Of a stretch of 64,000 nt of DNA, positions 34,959 to 44,312 are shown piece by piece (within the stretch, counting starts at the first letter, position 1; each line of letters starts with the position of its first letter). The DNA is from Nostoc sp. NMS8 (GTDB taxonomy: Bacteria; Cyanobacteriota; Cyanobacteriia; Cyanobacteriales; Nostocaceae), in contig NZ_JABXKK010000032.1 in the NCBI RefSeq assembly GCF_017115045.1, positions 1-64,000 on the forward strand, read 5' to 3'. Position numbers and translations under genes: made by a program. The notes under the pieces are model-generated. The model was not told the DNA's origin. It saw only the letters and a list, made by a program, of their open reading frames with translations, and made no database searches.

Positions 34959-35840
34959 TCAATTTAGTCTTCTCTGTCTAATAACTAAGCGAGAAAGAAT
35001 ACTTACACATAAAATTAAGCTGAGTAGAACTATAGAAGTAGTCCATACTAATTGACCTTTTTGCGGGTCTGGGTCGTTGTAGAGATTAAAAATCAATACT
35101 GGTAAAGAAGCGGTTGGACTTAACAATCCTTCTGACCAATCTAGACTAAATAAAGCAGTAAAAATTAAGGGTGCTGTTTCCCCAGCCGCACGAGCTACAG
35201 CTAATAAAATACCTGTGGTAATTCCGGGGATTGCAGCAGTCACAATGATGCGAAAAGTTGTTTGGAAGCGAGTTCCGCCCAAAGCAGCGGAGGCGAGGCG
35301 CTGAGATGTGGGAATAAGTTTTAAGGATTCTTCTGTTGTCAGTATAATTACAGGTAGCATAATTACAGCTAAAGCAAAACCACCTGCGATCGCACTAAAT
35401 CCTTTAGTTACTAAAACTATTACACCATAAGCGAATACGCCAACAACAATTGAAGGGACACCTGTCAGAACATTAGTGATAAAACGAACAAATCCAGCGA
35501 TGGGATTGCCTTGACCAAATTCTGCTAAGAAAATTCCTGTCATTATTCCTGTGGGAATGCTTATAATAGCACCAATTACTACCATAATTATGGTTCCCAG
35601 AATGGCATTACCAAAGCCATTGTCAATAACTGCTTTGACAAACATATCTGACTTTAGTCCAGATATTCCTCGGATGAGAATTTCCCACAAAATTGATAAT
35701 AAAGGAATGAGTGCTAGACCTGTCAAACCAAAAGCGATCGCATTCATTACATAAGTAAATATGACTCGTTCTGTTGGCAGGGGGCTACATAATTCTTTTG
35801 CTAAAGATTCATCTGTTTCTGACTGGATATAACCACTCAT
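34959..35840 (-). CDS. pstA: Phosphate ABC transporter permease PstA
   Basis: A 293-residue permease with six membrane segments. The EAA-type loop is LKLIPTSQRLASAALGGTRFQTTFRIIVTAAIPG, and upstream segments MTGIFLAEFGQG and FITNVLTGVPSIVVGVFAYG are typical of PstA. The last part shows VARAAGETAPLIFTALF. It sits 71 bp after pstC on the minus strand. Confidence 0.95.
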   Translation of the reverse strand: MSGYIQSETDESLAKELCSPLPTERVIFTYVMNAIAFGLTGLALIPLLSILWEILIRGISGLKSDMFVKAVIDNGFGNAILGTIIMVVIGAIISIPTGIMTGIFLAEFGQGNPIAGFVRFITNVLTGVPSIVVGVFAYGVIVLVTKGFSAIAGGFALAVIMLPVIILTTEESLKLIPTSQRLASAALGGTRFQTTFRIIVTAAIPGITTGILLAVARAAGETAPLIFTALFSLDWSEGLLSPTASLPVLIFNLYNDPDPQKGQLVWTTSIVLLSLILCVSILSRLVIRQRRLN

Positions 35841-35911
35841 ATTTTTTCAATTTTTGATTGGTAAATGTCTTGCTAAATTGATATTTGTGGAAATATTAAA
35901 CATAACTAGTA

Positions 35912-36913
35912 TTAGCTATTTTTCCTGCCAACCCACTTAACTAAGAGTACAGCGCCAATATTTACAGCTAGAGTCAAACCAAACAAAATCAATGCCAAAT
36001 AGCTTAAAGCACCTATATGCAGTCCCGGTTCAGCTTCGGCAAATTCATTAGCTAATACAGAGGGAATTGTATAAGCTGGATTGAGTAGAGAAGCACTGAT
36101 TTGAGCAGAGTTGCCAATCACCATAGTGACAGCCATTGTTTCACCCAAAGCACGTCCTAAGGCGAGCATGGCTGCACTCACCATTCCAGAAAATCCAGAT
36201 GGTAGCAAGACTCGAAAAACTGTTTCCCAACGAGTGCCACCTAAAGCCATAGATGCACTACGTAATTCTTTAGGGATAGCCATTAAAACATCACGAGTAA
36301 TTGCTGCCATTGTCGGCAAAATCATGATGGCCAGAATAATTCCAGCAGTCAACATATTAGTCCCCGAAGGATCTTCTGTGTTAAATAGTGGTATCCATTT
36401 AAAAGTACTGGACAGCCATTTTTGGAGAGGTTCGAGAACTGGAATAAAAACAAAAATTGCCCACAAACCAATAATTACACTAGGAATTGCTGCAATTAAT
36501 TCAACAACAAATGCTAGGGTAGTTCGCAGTGATGAAGGTAAGAAATTTTCACTCGTGACTAAAGCTACTGCTATTCCAATTGGGACAGCAAATAAAATAG
36601 CGATCGCACTACTTACCAAAGTGCCATAAATATAGGGTAATGCCCCAAAAATCTTATTACCTGTATCCCAATCTTGACCCCACAAAAACCCTAGTCCAAA
36701 CTGCTTAATAGCTGGTAGAGCTTCATGTAAAATTACCCAACTCATCAAAAATAGTACTGCAACGGTAATCGCGGCAAAAAAGTATACTAGCCGTGTAAAA
36801 CTTTGGTCAAACCAGAAATTTATGCCGCCGAACGCTGTTAGATTAAAACTTTCATCATCTAGATTTGAATCATCTGATGATTTTCTGTCGGCTGGTTCTG
36901 ATGAATTTGCCAT
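35912..36913 (-). CDS. pstC: Phosphate ABC transporter permease PstC
   Basis: A 333-residue permease. The first 30 residues are hydrophilic and acidic; then a membrane helix (LVYFFAAITVAVLFLMSWVIL). The family parts GALPYIYGTLVSSAIAILFAVPIGIAVAL, VELIAAIPSVIIGLWAIFVF and the EAA loop LMAIPKELRSASMALGGTRWETVFRVLLPSG are clear, followed by LGRALGETMAVTMVIGN. It follows pstS across a hairpin. Confidence 0.95.
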   Translation of the reverse strand: MANSSEPADRKSSDDSNLDDESFNLTAFGGINFWFDQSFTRLVYFFAAITVAVLFLMSWVILHEALPAIKQFGLGFLWGQDWDTGNKIFGALPYIYGTLVSSAIAILFAVPIGIAVALVTSENFLPSSLRTTLAFVVELIAAIPSVIIGLWAIFVFIPVLEPLQKWLSSTFKWIPLFNTEDPSGTNMLTAGIILAIMILPTMAAITRDVLMAIPKELRSASMALGGTRWETVFRVLLPSGFSGMVSAAMLALGRALGETMAVTMVIGNSAQISASLLNPAYTIPSVLANEFAEAEPGLHIGALSYLALILFGLTLAVNIGAVLLVKWVGRKNS

Positions 36914-36945
36914 TACAAATCAATAAAATAAATTTTTTCTTACTA

Positions 36946-36979
36946 TTAGAGTGAGTTTTTAAGTCAAACTCACTCTAAT
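36946..36979. promoter_or_regulatory. Intercistronic hairpin between pstS and pstC
   Basis: ATTAGAGTGAGTTT (36946-36959) and AAACTCACTCTAAT (36966-36979) form a perfect 14-bp stem with a 6-nt loop and no T-run. A second pair, AGAGCAATCCTA (36981) and TAGGATTGCTCT (37088), brackets a GCGTAGCGTCTCGTAGAG repeat. It may protect pstS mRNA or attenuate pstC. Confidence 0.7.
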
Positions 36980-37126
36980 AGAGCAATCCTAGATAGATTG
37001 TGAACAAAAAAGAACGAAAGCAAACTGCTAAGTACGCATTCGCGTAGCGTCTCGTAGAGAGAAAGAGAAGATATTCACAGATAATTTAGGATTGCTCTTA
37101 GTGAGGTAAAGTAGTAAGGTTACAAA

Positions 37127-38170
37127 TTAAGGTTTGACAGTGGCATTTACTGTCTGAAGTACCCGATTTACCACATCAGATGGAATTTTGGTGTAATTAA
37201 GGTCATCGTTATATTGTTGACCATCTTTCAATACCCAATTAATCCATTTTTTAATAGCATCAGCTTTAGAAGCATTAGCATACTGTTTGTAAACAATAAT
37301 CCAGGTGAGTCCTACGATGGGATAACCTTGTCCTGGATCTCCTACAAAAACACGGTAATTATTTGGAAAATTCACAGTTGATAAAGCCGCATTTGCAGAT
37401 TCTAAAGAAGGAGCAACAAATTCTCCTTTCTTATTTTGTATCAGTGCTGATTTCAGATTATTTTGGACAGCGTAGCTATATTCTACATAACCAATAGAAC
37501 CAGGAGTGCGAGCTACTATAGCAGCTACACCTGGATTACCTTTACCTTTGAGAACGTTTGGTAGATTCCATTTTGGAGCAGTGTTAGCTCCAACTCTGCC
37601 TTTAAAATAACCACTGGTTGCACTCAGGTGGTTAGTGAAAATAAAAGTTGTACCGCTACCATCAGCGCGAACAGCAAATTTAATTGTTTGATCTGGTAGA
37701 TTCACACCCGGATTATCAGCTTTAATTTTTGCGTCATTCCATTTGGTAATTTGACCTGAATAAATTGCTGGTAGTGTAGCACGGGACAATTTGAGATTAT
37801 TAACGCCTGGAAGATTGTAAACAACAGAAACAGCACCGCCTGCTGTAGGTACTAAGATTGCACCATTCTTGACTTGACCGATTTCATCATCTTTCATTGC
37901 AGCATCACTAGCACCAAAGTCAACGGTTCCAGCGATGACTTGACGAATACCGCCACCGCTACCAATTGCTTGGTAGTTAATTTTCAAGTCTGGATATTTC
38001 TTCTTGACTTCACGAGCATAACGTTCGTAAAGGGGAGCCGGAAAAGTTGCTCCTGCACCGTTCAAGGTTTCAGCTTGTGCGATCGCACTAAAAAATGGAC
38101 TCACTGCAATAGAAGTTGTCACCACTGAAGTAGCAACGACACGATTCAAGATGGCGGTTGAAAAAATCAT
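37127..38170 (-). CDS. pstS: Phosphate-binding protein PstS
   Basis: A 347-residue periplasmic binding protein. The signal peptide ends near FSAIAQA (about residue 33). The phosphate-binding parts are TLNGAGATFPAPLYERY, the GSGGGIRQV loop and DFGASDAAM, with AVRADGSGTTFIFTNHLS further on. It is the first gene of the operon, behind the Pho box, and its product should be made in excess over the permease, which fits the hairpin after it. Confidence 0.95.
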   Translation of the reverse strand: MIFSTAILNRVVATSVVTTSIAVSPFFSAIAQAETLNGAGATFPAPLYERYAREVKKKYPDLKINYQAIGSGGGIRQVIAGTVDFGASDAAMKDDEIGQVKNGAILVPTAGGAVSVVYNLPGVNNLKLSRATLPAIYSGQITKWNDAKIKADNPGVNLPDQTIKFAVRADGSGTTFIFTNHLSATSGYFKGRVGANTAPKWNLPNVLKGKGNPGVAAIVARTPGSIGYVEYSYAVQNNLKSALIQNKKGEFVAPSLESANAALSTVNFPNNYRVFVGDPGQGYPIVGLTWIIVYKQYANASKADAIKKWINWVLKDGQQYNDDLNYTKIPSDVVNRVLQTVNATVKP

Positions 38171-38235
38171 ATTACCTCTGATTAAAGGAATCTTTTCCTG
38201 CTGTAATTCCAGCCTTAAATAGGCTACATTTCTTA

Positions 38236-38287
38236 TGGTTAAAGCTTCTTTAAAAATTGATAAACAGAAAATTAAGATGTGTTTAAA
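38236..38287 (-). promoter_or_regulatory. Five-unit Pho box upstream of pstS
   Basis: Read on the minus strand toward pstS, 8-bp units with 3-bp spacers occur at exactly 11-bp steps: TTTAAACA, CTTAATTT, GTTTATCA, TTTAAAGA and TTTAACCA (units at 38280, 38269, 38258, 38247 and 38236). Two match the cyanobacterial SphR/PhoB consensus YTTAAYYW fully and the rest partly. The closest is 66 bp from the start codon. Confidence 0.75.
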
Positions 38288-38346
38288 TCTTACCTTTAAA
38301 TATTTCTACTTATTGATCAGCTAAAAACATTTAACTTGCATAATCG

Positions 38347-38408
38347 AATTTGACATAACTATTGTGGGCTGGGCAAAATGAGCGCCCAGCTTATGCAATT
38401 TAAATATG
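38347..38408 (+). repeat. Dispersed repeat, copy 2 (also at 7440)
   Basis: Matches 7447-7500; here the core is a hairpin, CTGGGC (38370) with GCCCAG (38384-38389). Confidence 0.7.
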
Positions 38409-38589
38409 GAACACCTTATTTGATTAAATAGATTAATTTAGTAAAAACATACTGATGAAAAATTTAAGTTTAATTTAAATAAAAAATATCTTTTCAATTT
38501 ACCAATCTGCCATTACCTATAAGAATCCGATTTGATTCCTGAAAAAATCTAAGTATATGTAGTGGCGTGGCAAGCAAAAAAATTGTGCA

Positions 38590-38720
38590 TTAGACGTAGG
38601 TTGAGTGGAGCGGAGCGCAACCCAACAGATATCAAGATGTTGGCTTTGGCAAAGCCTCCAACGCCACTTGCTACTGCGCGGGGAGCCCGCGCAACGCAGT
38701 GGCTCCCCAACCTACAAATT
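38590..38720. repeat. Hairpin-rich repeat upstream of the SpoIIM gene
   Basis: AGGTTGAGTGGAGCGGAGCG and GTTGGCTTTGGCAAAGCCTCC with GCCACTTGCTACTGCGCGGGG and an ACGCAGTGGC complement: a composite of small inverted repeats common in cyanobacteria. No gene seen from 38409 to 38765. Confidence 0.5.
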
Positions 38721-38765
38721 TTTTGCATTTTGTTCAAAAACCAAATAGTAGTCCTATAAATTATT

Positions 38766-39734
38766 TCATGTTTGCTTACGGTTACAATACAGCACTAAAA
38801 GTATAAATAATCCTATCCCTACCAGATATTTAATTGCATCAGGTACATTAGGATTAGGGGAGAAAAAGCCTTCGATCACACCAGCAATAATCAACATTGG
38901 TACAATCCCAAATACTAGCTGCGCCGCTTGAGAACCGTAGAATTTCAGTGCATCACCACGGCGATATTTACCAGGAAACAAAATTGCTCTTGCTAATAAA
39001 AATCCCGCACCCCCAGCAAAAAAGATCGCGGGTAATTCCAAGGAACCATGCGGAAACACAAAAGCCCAAAAAGGATAAGCTAGATTATTTTGACCAACTA
39101 AAGTACCAACAGCACCAATCAATAAACCGTTAAATATCATCAAATAGGCTGTGTATGCTCCAGCCGTCATACCACCAGCGACAGCCCCAAAAGACACTGA
39201 CAGATTATTGATCGTGATACTGCTGGATGCCAGAGGTTCAACACCGACAATTGAACCCATCCATAATTTATGCTCATCTCGCACCTTGGTAATCAAGCTT
39301 TCAGGTACAATCAAAGGCATAAAGCTGGGGTTTTGCCAGGAATACCACCAAGCCATTAGTGCGCCTAGTAAAAATAATGCCGTTGCCGCAGCAATGTATA
39401 CAAAAGCTTTCTGGACTACAGATGGTAATCCCCAACGGTAAAATTCTAGGATTGCCTGCCATTCCTGTCGCCGGGAACCTTGGTAAATCTGCGTATAGGC
39501 ACGAGTTGTTAAAGATTGTAAACTTTGGATCAAAGTATTGCTGATTTGCTGAGTGCGGGCACGTGCCAAATCTGCCGCAACCGAACGGTATAAACTCGCT
39601 AACTCTCTAATTTCTGCTGCTCGTAAGGATTTTAACCCTTTTTTTTCTATCTGCTTTAATAGGGCATCCAAACGCTGCCAATTTGGTTCTCTTCGTGCAA
39701 TCCAACGTTGAATATTCATGACTTTTGGGAACAC
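38766..39734 (-). CDS. SpoIIM-like (DUF95) membrane protein
   Basis: A 322-residue protein with a cytoplasmic N-terminal half (about 1-100, PNWQRLDALLKQIEKKGLKSL and the RSVAADLARAR helix) and about five membrane helices. The motif FPHGSLELPAIFFAGGAGFLLARAILFPGKYRRGDAL is the hallmark of SpoIIM/stage II sporulation M-like proteins. In non-sporulators its job is not settled; the usual partners, an RDD protein and a Pro-rich membrane protein, are encoded divergently next door, so these three probably act together in the membrane. Confidence 0.88.
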   Translation of the reverse strand: MFPKVMNIQRWIARREPNWQRLDALLKQIEKKGLKSLRAAEIRELASLYRSVAADLARARTQQISNTLIQSLQSLTTRAYTQIYQGSRRQEWQAILEFYRWGLPSVVQKAFVYIAAATALFLLGALMAWWYSWQNPSFMPLIVPESLITKVRDEHKLWMGSIVGVEPLASSSITINNLSVSFGAVAGGMTAGAYTAYLMIFNGLLIGAVGTLVGQNNLAYPFWAFVFPHGSLELPAIFFAGGAGFLLARAILFPGKYRRGDALKFYGSQAAQLVFGIVPMLIIAGVIEGFFSPNPNVPDAIKYLVGIGLFILLVLYCNRKQT

Positions 39735-39799
39735 TGAATTTAACTTAGCTTAAGATAGCTTCAAATTCATCTCCGTAGTTTCAAGGGAAATTTATCATT

Positions 39800-40645
39800 A
39801 TGTCTGAAAACTTTGGATCTTCTGGTCAGATACAACCACTGAGTATCGGTAACGTTGTGAGTGCTGCTGTACGGTTATATCGTTCTCATCTGAAGACTTA
39901 TCTTAACCTGGCTGCGATCGCTCACTTATGGGTTTTAGTTCCCGTGTATGGTTGGGCAAAATATGCAGCCATTTCTGGACTAATTTCACGCTTGGCTTTT
40001 GGAGAATTGATTTACCAACCTGAAGGTGTCCAAACAGCCAGCAGCCATATTAATCCACGTCTTTGGTCATTTTTAAGAGTTGCTTTCCAAGTCGGTATAT
40101 CTTTGGCTCTCATTTATTTGGGACTAGCGATTGTAGGCGGTGTAGTAGCTGGTTTGATCGGAGTAGTATTAGGAGGAATATTAGGTAGTTCAAGCGTTAT
40201 AGTCATAACCACATTGGCAATAATTGTGACGGCAGGCATTATATTGTTGGGAATAACTTGGTTCTACTCTCGTTGGATAGTAGCTGAAGTGCCGTTAGCA
40301 GTTGAGGAAAATATCAATGGTGGCGAAAGTGTTGCCAGAAGTTGGGAGTTAACTAAAGCCTCTGTATTTCGCATTCAGGGCGTTGTTTTAGTTGCTTTTA
40401 TCGTGACATTTCCGTTGGTGTTTGTATTAAGCTATATACCCAGGTTATTCCTAATCAGGCTTGAGCCTGGTTCTGGTATTTACTCGATTGTCTATCTTAT
40501 TTCTGTAATTGGAAGCTTGATCGGTGGAGTTTTAGTCATGCCATTCTGGCAATCACTAAAAGCTGTTTTATACTTGGACTTGCGTAGTCGGCGTGAAGGT
40601 CTAGGCTTGCAATTAAGAAAACCTCCCTCGCAAGATTTTCGTTAA
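39800..40645 (+). CDS. Polytopic membrane protein, DUF-type, partner of SpoIIM/RDD
   Basis: A 281-residue membrane protein with about six hydrophobic segments (SHLKTYLNLAAIAHLWVLVPVY, FQVGISLALIYLGLAIVGGVVAGL, VVLVAFIVTFPLVFVLSYI). It recalls the membrane part of glycerophosphodiester phosphodiesterase-like proteins, including EVPLAVEENINGGESVARSWELTK, but has no catalytic domain. It is 65 bp from the divergent SpoIIM gene and 45 bp before RDD. A basic tail (RSRREGLGLQLRKP) should be cytoplasmic. Confidence 0.75.
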   Translation: MSENFGSSGQIQPLSIGNVVSAAVRLYRSHLKTYLNLAAIAHLWVLVPVYGWAKYAAISGLISRLAFGELIYQPEGVQTASSHINPRLWSFLRVAFQVGISLALIYLGLAIVGGVVAGLIGVVLGGILGSSSVIVITTLAIIVTAGIILLGITWFYSRWIVAEVPLAVEENINGGESVARSWELTKASVFRIQGVVLVAFIVTFPLVFVLSYIPRLFLIRLEPGSGIYSIVYLISVIGSLIGGVLVMPFWQSLKAVLYLDLRSRREGLGLQLRKPPSQDFR

Positions 40646-40690
40646 CTCAACATCTTAATCCAACTCTATTAATTTTGAATTAGTTAAAAT

Positions 40691-41476
40691 ATGCGCTTTT
40701 TTAATCGCATCACATTCCAGACTCCAGAAAGTGTAGAGTTGGAATTTACTTTAGCGGGAATCGGTAATCGAGCTTTGGCACTGCTGATTGACTATACAAT
40801 CTTGGTTGTAACCTTGCTTGTATTTTTACTTACCTGGACTATCTTTTCAACGCAACTCTTCAATTTTTTTGAAGGCTTAATTACGAATGCTCGGAATCTA
40901 GGAATTTGGTTAATAGCAATTTTCTTCCTGATTACATTTGCAATTTACATCGGCTATTTTGTATTTTTTGAAACCTTATGGTTTGGTCAAACTCCTGGTA
41001 AATGGGTTGCTAAAATTCGCGTAGTTCGAGATGATGGTAGACTTATCGGGCTACAACAAGCAACGCTACGCGCCTTACTACGACCCTTTGATGAAACTTT
41101 ATTTATTGGCGCTTTTTTAATTATGTTGGGTAGCCGCGAAAAGCGCTTAGGTGATTTGGTGGCTGGCACAATTGTAATTCAAGCCCAAACACCCACTGCA
41201 TCTGCAACATTGGCAATTTCAGAACAGGCAAAGACACTCCATAAACAGTTAGTAGAAATTGCCGATTTATCACCATTGATGCCAGATGATTTTGCAGTTA
41301 TTCGTGAATATTTGCAGCGACGTGGTGCAATGTCATTCAAGGCAAGAGCCTCATTATCTCTAAAGTTAGCCGAGCAAGTTGTGGCTATTATTAATTTAGA
41401 AAAATTGCCTGAAGCTGTTACACCTGATATTTTTTTAGAAGCGATTTACCTCGGTTATCAAAAACCGGAATTTTAA
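40691..41476 (+). CDS. RDD family protein
   Basis: A 261-residue protein. The RDD domain (about 8-160) has three membrane helices: NRALALLIDYTILVVTLLVFLLTW with the Arg-Asp pattern, IWLIAIFFLITFAIYIGYFVFFETLWFGQTPGKWVAKIRVVRDDG and the third near LFIGAFLIMLGSREKRLGDLVAGTIV. The 90 residues after it are soluble and helical. RDD proteins are proposed to move ions or small molecules. It likely shares a transcript with the gene before. Confidence 0.9.
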   Translation: MRFFNRITFQTPESVELEFTLAGIGNRALALLIDYTILVVTLLVFLLTWTIFSTQLFNFFEGLITNARNLGIWLIAIFFLITFAIYIGYFVFFETLWFGQTPGKWVAKIRVVRDDGRLIGLQQATLRALLRPFDETLFIGAFLIMLGSREKRLGDLVAGTIVIQAQTPTASATLAISEQAKTLHKQLVEIADLSPLMPDDFAVIREYLQRRGAMSFKARASLSLKLAEQVVAIINLEKLPEAVTPDIFLEAIYLGYQKPEF

Positions 41477-41519
41477 ACGAGAAAAAACTATAGCAATCTT
41501 GAATAATTCGGAAAAAACA

Positions 41520-41552
41520 AGATCCCCGATTTCTTAAAGAAGTCGGGGATCT
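41520..41552. repeat. GATCCCCGA hairpin repeat
   Basis: AGATCCCCGA (41520-41529) pairs with TCGGGGATCT (41543-41552), with TTTCTT/AAGAA extending inward. It lies between convergent genes and may act as a terminator for both. Confidence 0.7.
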
Positions 41553-41647
41553 GCCGATTGCAATTGTCACAAATCAAATAGGATTACTATATGACTGCTG
41601 AATGCTGAATTTTGAGGTTTTTTGTTCAGATTAATGCTTGTCTAAGC

Positions 41648-42436
41648 TCAAAAATCTAAAATCGGCCAATCTGGTTCACGATAATAGCGTGTCATGTTAT
41701 CAAACTTTCGCAACTCGACGCGATCGATCGAAAATTCTGGCAAATTCAACAGCCATTGCTCATTCAATTCAGAAAGCATTGTGCTGAAGCTTATGCGGTC
41801 TAGGTCAGATGAAACCTCCCCAAAATAGGCTAATGTAACGTGGGCTGTAAAATGATAATGCTGCTCAATACCCAAAGCAATTAACTTGGGATTTTGATAA
41901 ATTGTTCGACGAAATTTAATAATTTCCTCGTAGCAACGTTCATCTTGAGGTACTAAACAAACGGCTATAGCTCTTGGCATCAGTATCAATCCCAGCATTT
42001 GCCATTGAATTGGATGACTCCTATTTGTCATCAATTGTTGATATTGCTGAAACACTTCAGCTAAACAAGAATGTAACTCCTCGTCAAATTTGGGATTTTT
42101 TTCGTAGGCGTCAAGATAAGCATTGTCCCAAATTAGATCCGCTAAAGTCAGATGGAAGCTAGCAGGAGGTAGAGGTACAATCAAATTACGGTTTACAGGC
42201 AACTGTAAAAGTTCCTGTTGGTAAGTCTGTAATTTGGCATAGAAAGCAGAGTTTTGTGATTCTTCTGCCGCAGGCGGGGTAATTAGGGTATAGCCAGGAA
42301 AGGATGCTGCTTGTCTCAGCCCAGAATGTGGCTGAAATTTAGAAGATTCCTGAATATGCTGGGCTTGGGACTTGTAGGCTTCTGGCAGCGTCAGTCGTGC
42401 TAACCGATTTAAGTAAGTTTGATAGTTGTCGTCCAA
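41648..42436 (-). CDS. 2H phosphoesterase family protein (DUF1868)
   Basis: A 262-residue protein with two H-x-T/S-h motifs of the 2H (LigT-like) phosphoesterase fold: HLTLAD (about residue 98) and HVTLAYFG (about 205). The flanks (PGYTLITPP, VPLPPASFHLTLADLIWD) fit the cyanobacterial DUF1868 branch. 2H enzymes act on cyclic phosphates or RNA 2',3' ends; substrate unknown. It converges on the RDD gene across a hairpin repeat. Confidence 0.8.
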   Translation of the reverse strand: MDDNYQTYLNRLARLTLPEAYKSQAQHIQESSKFQPHSGLRQAASFPGYTLITPPAAEESQNSAFYAKLQTYQQELLQLPVNRNLIVPLPPASFHLTLADLIWDNAYLDAYEKNPKFDEELHSCLAEVFQQYQQLMTNRSHPIQWQMLGLILMPRAIAVCLVPQDERCYEEIIKFRRTIYQNPKLIALGIEQHYHFTAHVTLAYFGEVSSDLDRISFSTMLSELNEQWLLNLPEFSIDRVELRKFDNMTRYYREPDWPILDF

Positions 42437-42633
42437 TCTTCATAGCCTCACGCTCTCACTTGATAGATTTTAGGGAAAATTACCTTAATTAACAGAATGA
42501 TTTCAAAAGTATTTATTTAATTTTTGGGAGTGGAGAATGGTGACTGGGGACAGAGTAATTTCCCCTCTGCACCCTGCACCCCGCCCCTCTGCCTCTTTCA
42601 ATGCCCTATGCCCATCTATTAAGAGGTTTATCT

Positions 42634-43623
42634 ATGCCAATGTATGTTTACTGGGGTGAAGATGATTTTGCGATGGAAAAGGCGATCGCTATGCTGCGCG
42701 ATCGCGTCCTCGATCCCCAATGGACAAGCTTTAATTACACTGCATTCTCCCCCGATCAAGCTGATGCTGCTATTCAGGGGTTAAATCAGGTTATGACGCC
42801 TACTTTTGGGGCTGGTGGGCGCTTGGTATGGTTGATCAATACAACCCTGTGTCAGCAGTGTCCAGAGAATGTGTTAGCAGAATTGGGGCGATCGCTACCT
42901 GTCATTCCCGAAAACTCATTTTTATTGCTCACCAGCCGCAACAAGCCAGATGAACGCCTCAAATCCACGAAATTATTAAAACAGTTTGCCACCGAATTCC
43001 GAGAATTTCCCCTCATTCCCCCTTGGAAAACAGAATTACTGGTGCAATCCGTTACTCAAGCAGCCCAGACTGTGGGTGTTAAACTAACTGCCAATATTGC
43101 CCAACTGTTGGCAGAATCCGTAGGGAATGATACACGGCTTCTTTACAATGAGTTAGAGAAATTGCGGCTATATGCCCAAGGTAGTAATAAGCCTTTAGAT
43201 ACAGATACCATTACAAAGTTAGTAAGAAATACTACTCAAAATAGCTTACAATTAGCAGCAGCAATCAGAACAGGAGATACAGCTAAAGCTTTGACAACCT
43301 TAGCAGATTTGAGCAATGCTTCCGAGCCGGGATTACGGATAGTTGCTATACTGATTGGACAATTTCGCACCTGGCTATGGGTGAAGATTATGATAGAAAG
43401 TGGTGAGCGCAATCAACAAGCGATCGCTACTGCCGCTGATATCGGTAATCCCAAACGGCTCTATTTCTTACAGCAAGAAATCAGATTGCTTTCTGTGCAA
43501 CAGTTAATCTTTTGCTTGCCCCTACTACTGGAATTAGAAGTGAGCCTCAAGCAAGGAGCATCAGAAACATCAACACTTCAGACTAAAATAATCGAACTTT
43601 GTCAAGTATGCCGAGGAAATTGA
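42634..43623 (+). CDS. holA: DNA polymerase III delta subunit
   Basis: A 329-residue clamp-loader subunit. Typical parts: PMYVYWGEDDFAMEKAIAMLRDRVLD at the start (the Walker-like loop is degenerate, as expected for delta), FLLLTSRNKPDERLKSTKLLKQFA, the helical middle and the C-terminal QEIRLLSVQQLIFCLPLLLELEVSLKQG. I start at ATG 42634 because AAGAGG lies 8 bp before it; ATG 42601 would read a repeat tract. A 19-35 bp CCCCTCTGCACCC tract precedes it. Confidence 0.9.
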   Translation: MPMYVYWGEDDFAMEKAIAMLRDRVLDPQWTSFNYTAFSPDQADAAIQGLNQVMTPTFGAGGRLVWLINTTLCQQCPENVLAELGRSLPVIPENSFLLLTSRNKPDERLKSTKLLKQFATEFREFPLIPPWKTELLVQSVTQAAQTVGVKLTANIAQLLAESVGNDTRLLYNELEKLRLYAQGSNKPLDTDTITKLVRNTTQNSLQLAAAIRTGDTAKALTTLADLSNASEPGLRIVAILIGQFRTWLWVKIMIESGERNQQAIATAADIGNPKRLYFLQQEIRLLSVQQLIFCLPLLLELEVSLKQGASETSTLQTKIIELCQVCRGN

Positions 43624-43732
43624 CAATCAAATATAAAAACTTGATGTATTGAACAGTTGCCGGAACTTCCAACTCCGAAAATAATTCAAAGTCCTTATAA
43701 TATCCCTGATGTAGTTCTGGATCACAAACTAT

Positions 43733-44215
43733 ATGAAGAAAATTTCCGATTTATTTTATCTAACTATCCGAAAGCGAATCGTTACACAATCATTCCTTTT
43801 CGGTGCGATCGCTAGTGTGGGTGTGATTTCCAACGCTTTCTCTTTCAGTTCAAAAGCTTATGGTCAAACTCCAGCACCAATCGTTAACAATACTGAAATT
43901 AACAGCTACGCTCAAGCCGTGCTAGCAATGGAGCCAGCCCGTCAAAATGCCTTTGGAGAAATTAAAAAACTTATTGGTAATGGAGAAATTCCTAAAATTG
44001 TTTGTAACGATCCTAACAGCATAAATAATCTTCCAAAGAAGGCTCAAGATATCGCAGTAAATTACTGTAATCACGCTCAAAAAATTGTCGAAGATAATGG
44101 TTTAAGATTTGAACAGTTCAATAAAATTACTATAGAACTCCAAAATAATACTATTTTAAAAAGGCAGGTTTACAATACCCTATTACGTTTGCAACAACCT
44201 TCTGAGTCTCGGTAA
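43733..44215 (+). CDS. DUF4168 secreted protein
   Basis: A 160-residue exported protein with a signal peptide (about 1-40, FLFGAIASVGVISNAFS, cleavage near SSKAYGQ). The DUF4168 domain reads YAQAVLAMEPARQNAFGEI, with CNDPNSINNLP and VNYCNHAQKIV containing two Cys that could bridge, and a terminal LQNNTILKRQVYNTLLRLQ helix. Function unknown; the family is found in cyanobacteria and some proteobacteria. It stands alone. Confidence 0.85.
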   Translation: MKKISDLFYLTIRKRIVTQSFLFGAIASVGVISNAFSFSSKAYGQTPAPIVNNTEINSYAQAVLAMEPARQNAFGEIKKLIGNGEIPKIVCNDPNSINNLPKKAQDIAVNYCNHAQKIVEDNGLRFEQFNKITIELQNNTILKRQVYNTLLRLQQPSESR

Positions 44216-44312
44216 GTAGAAAGGCTTTAAACCAAAGCTCGTAGTGAGTTATCGCAGTTTTGTGCAACGCAAACGAGTTTTAAATTGCCTTGATTAAACA
44301 TGGAATAGAGAG

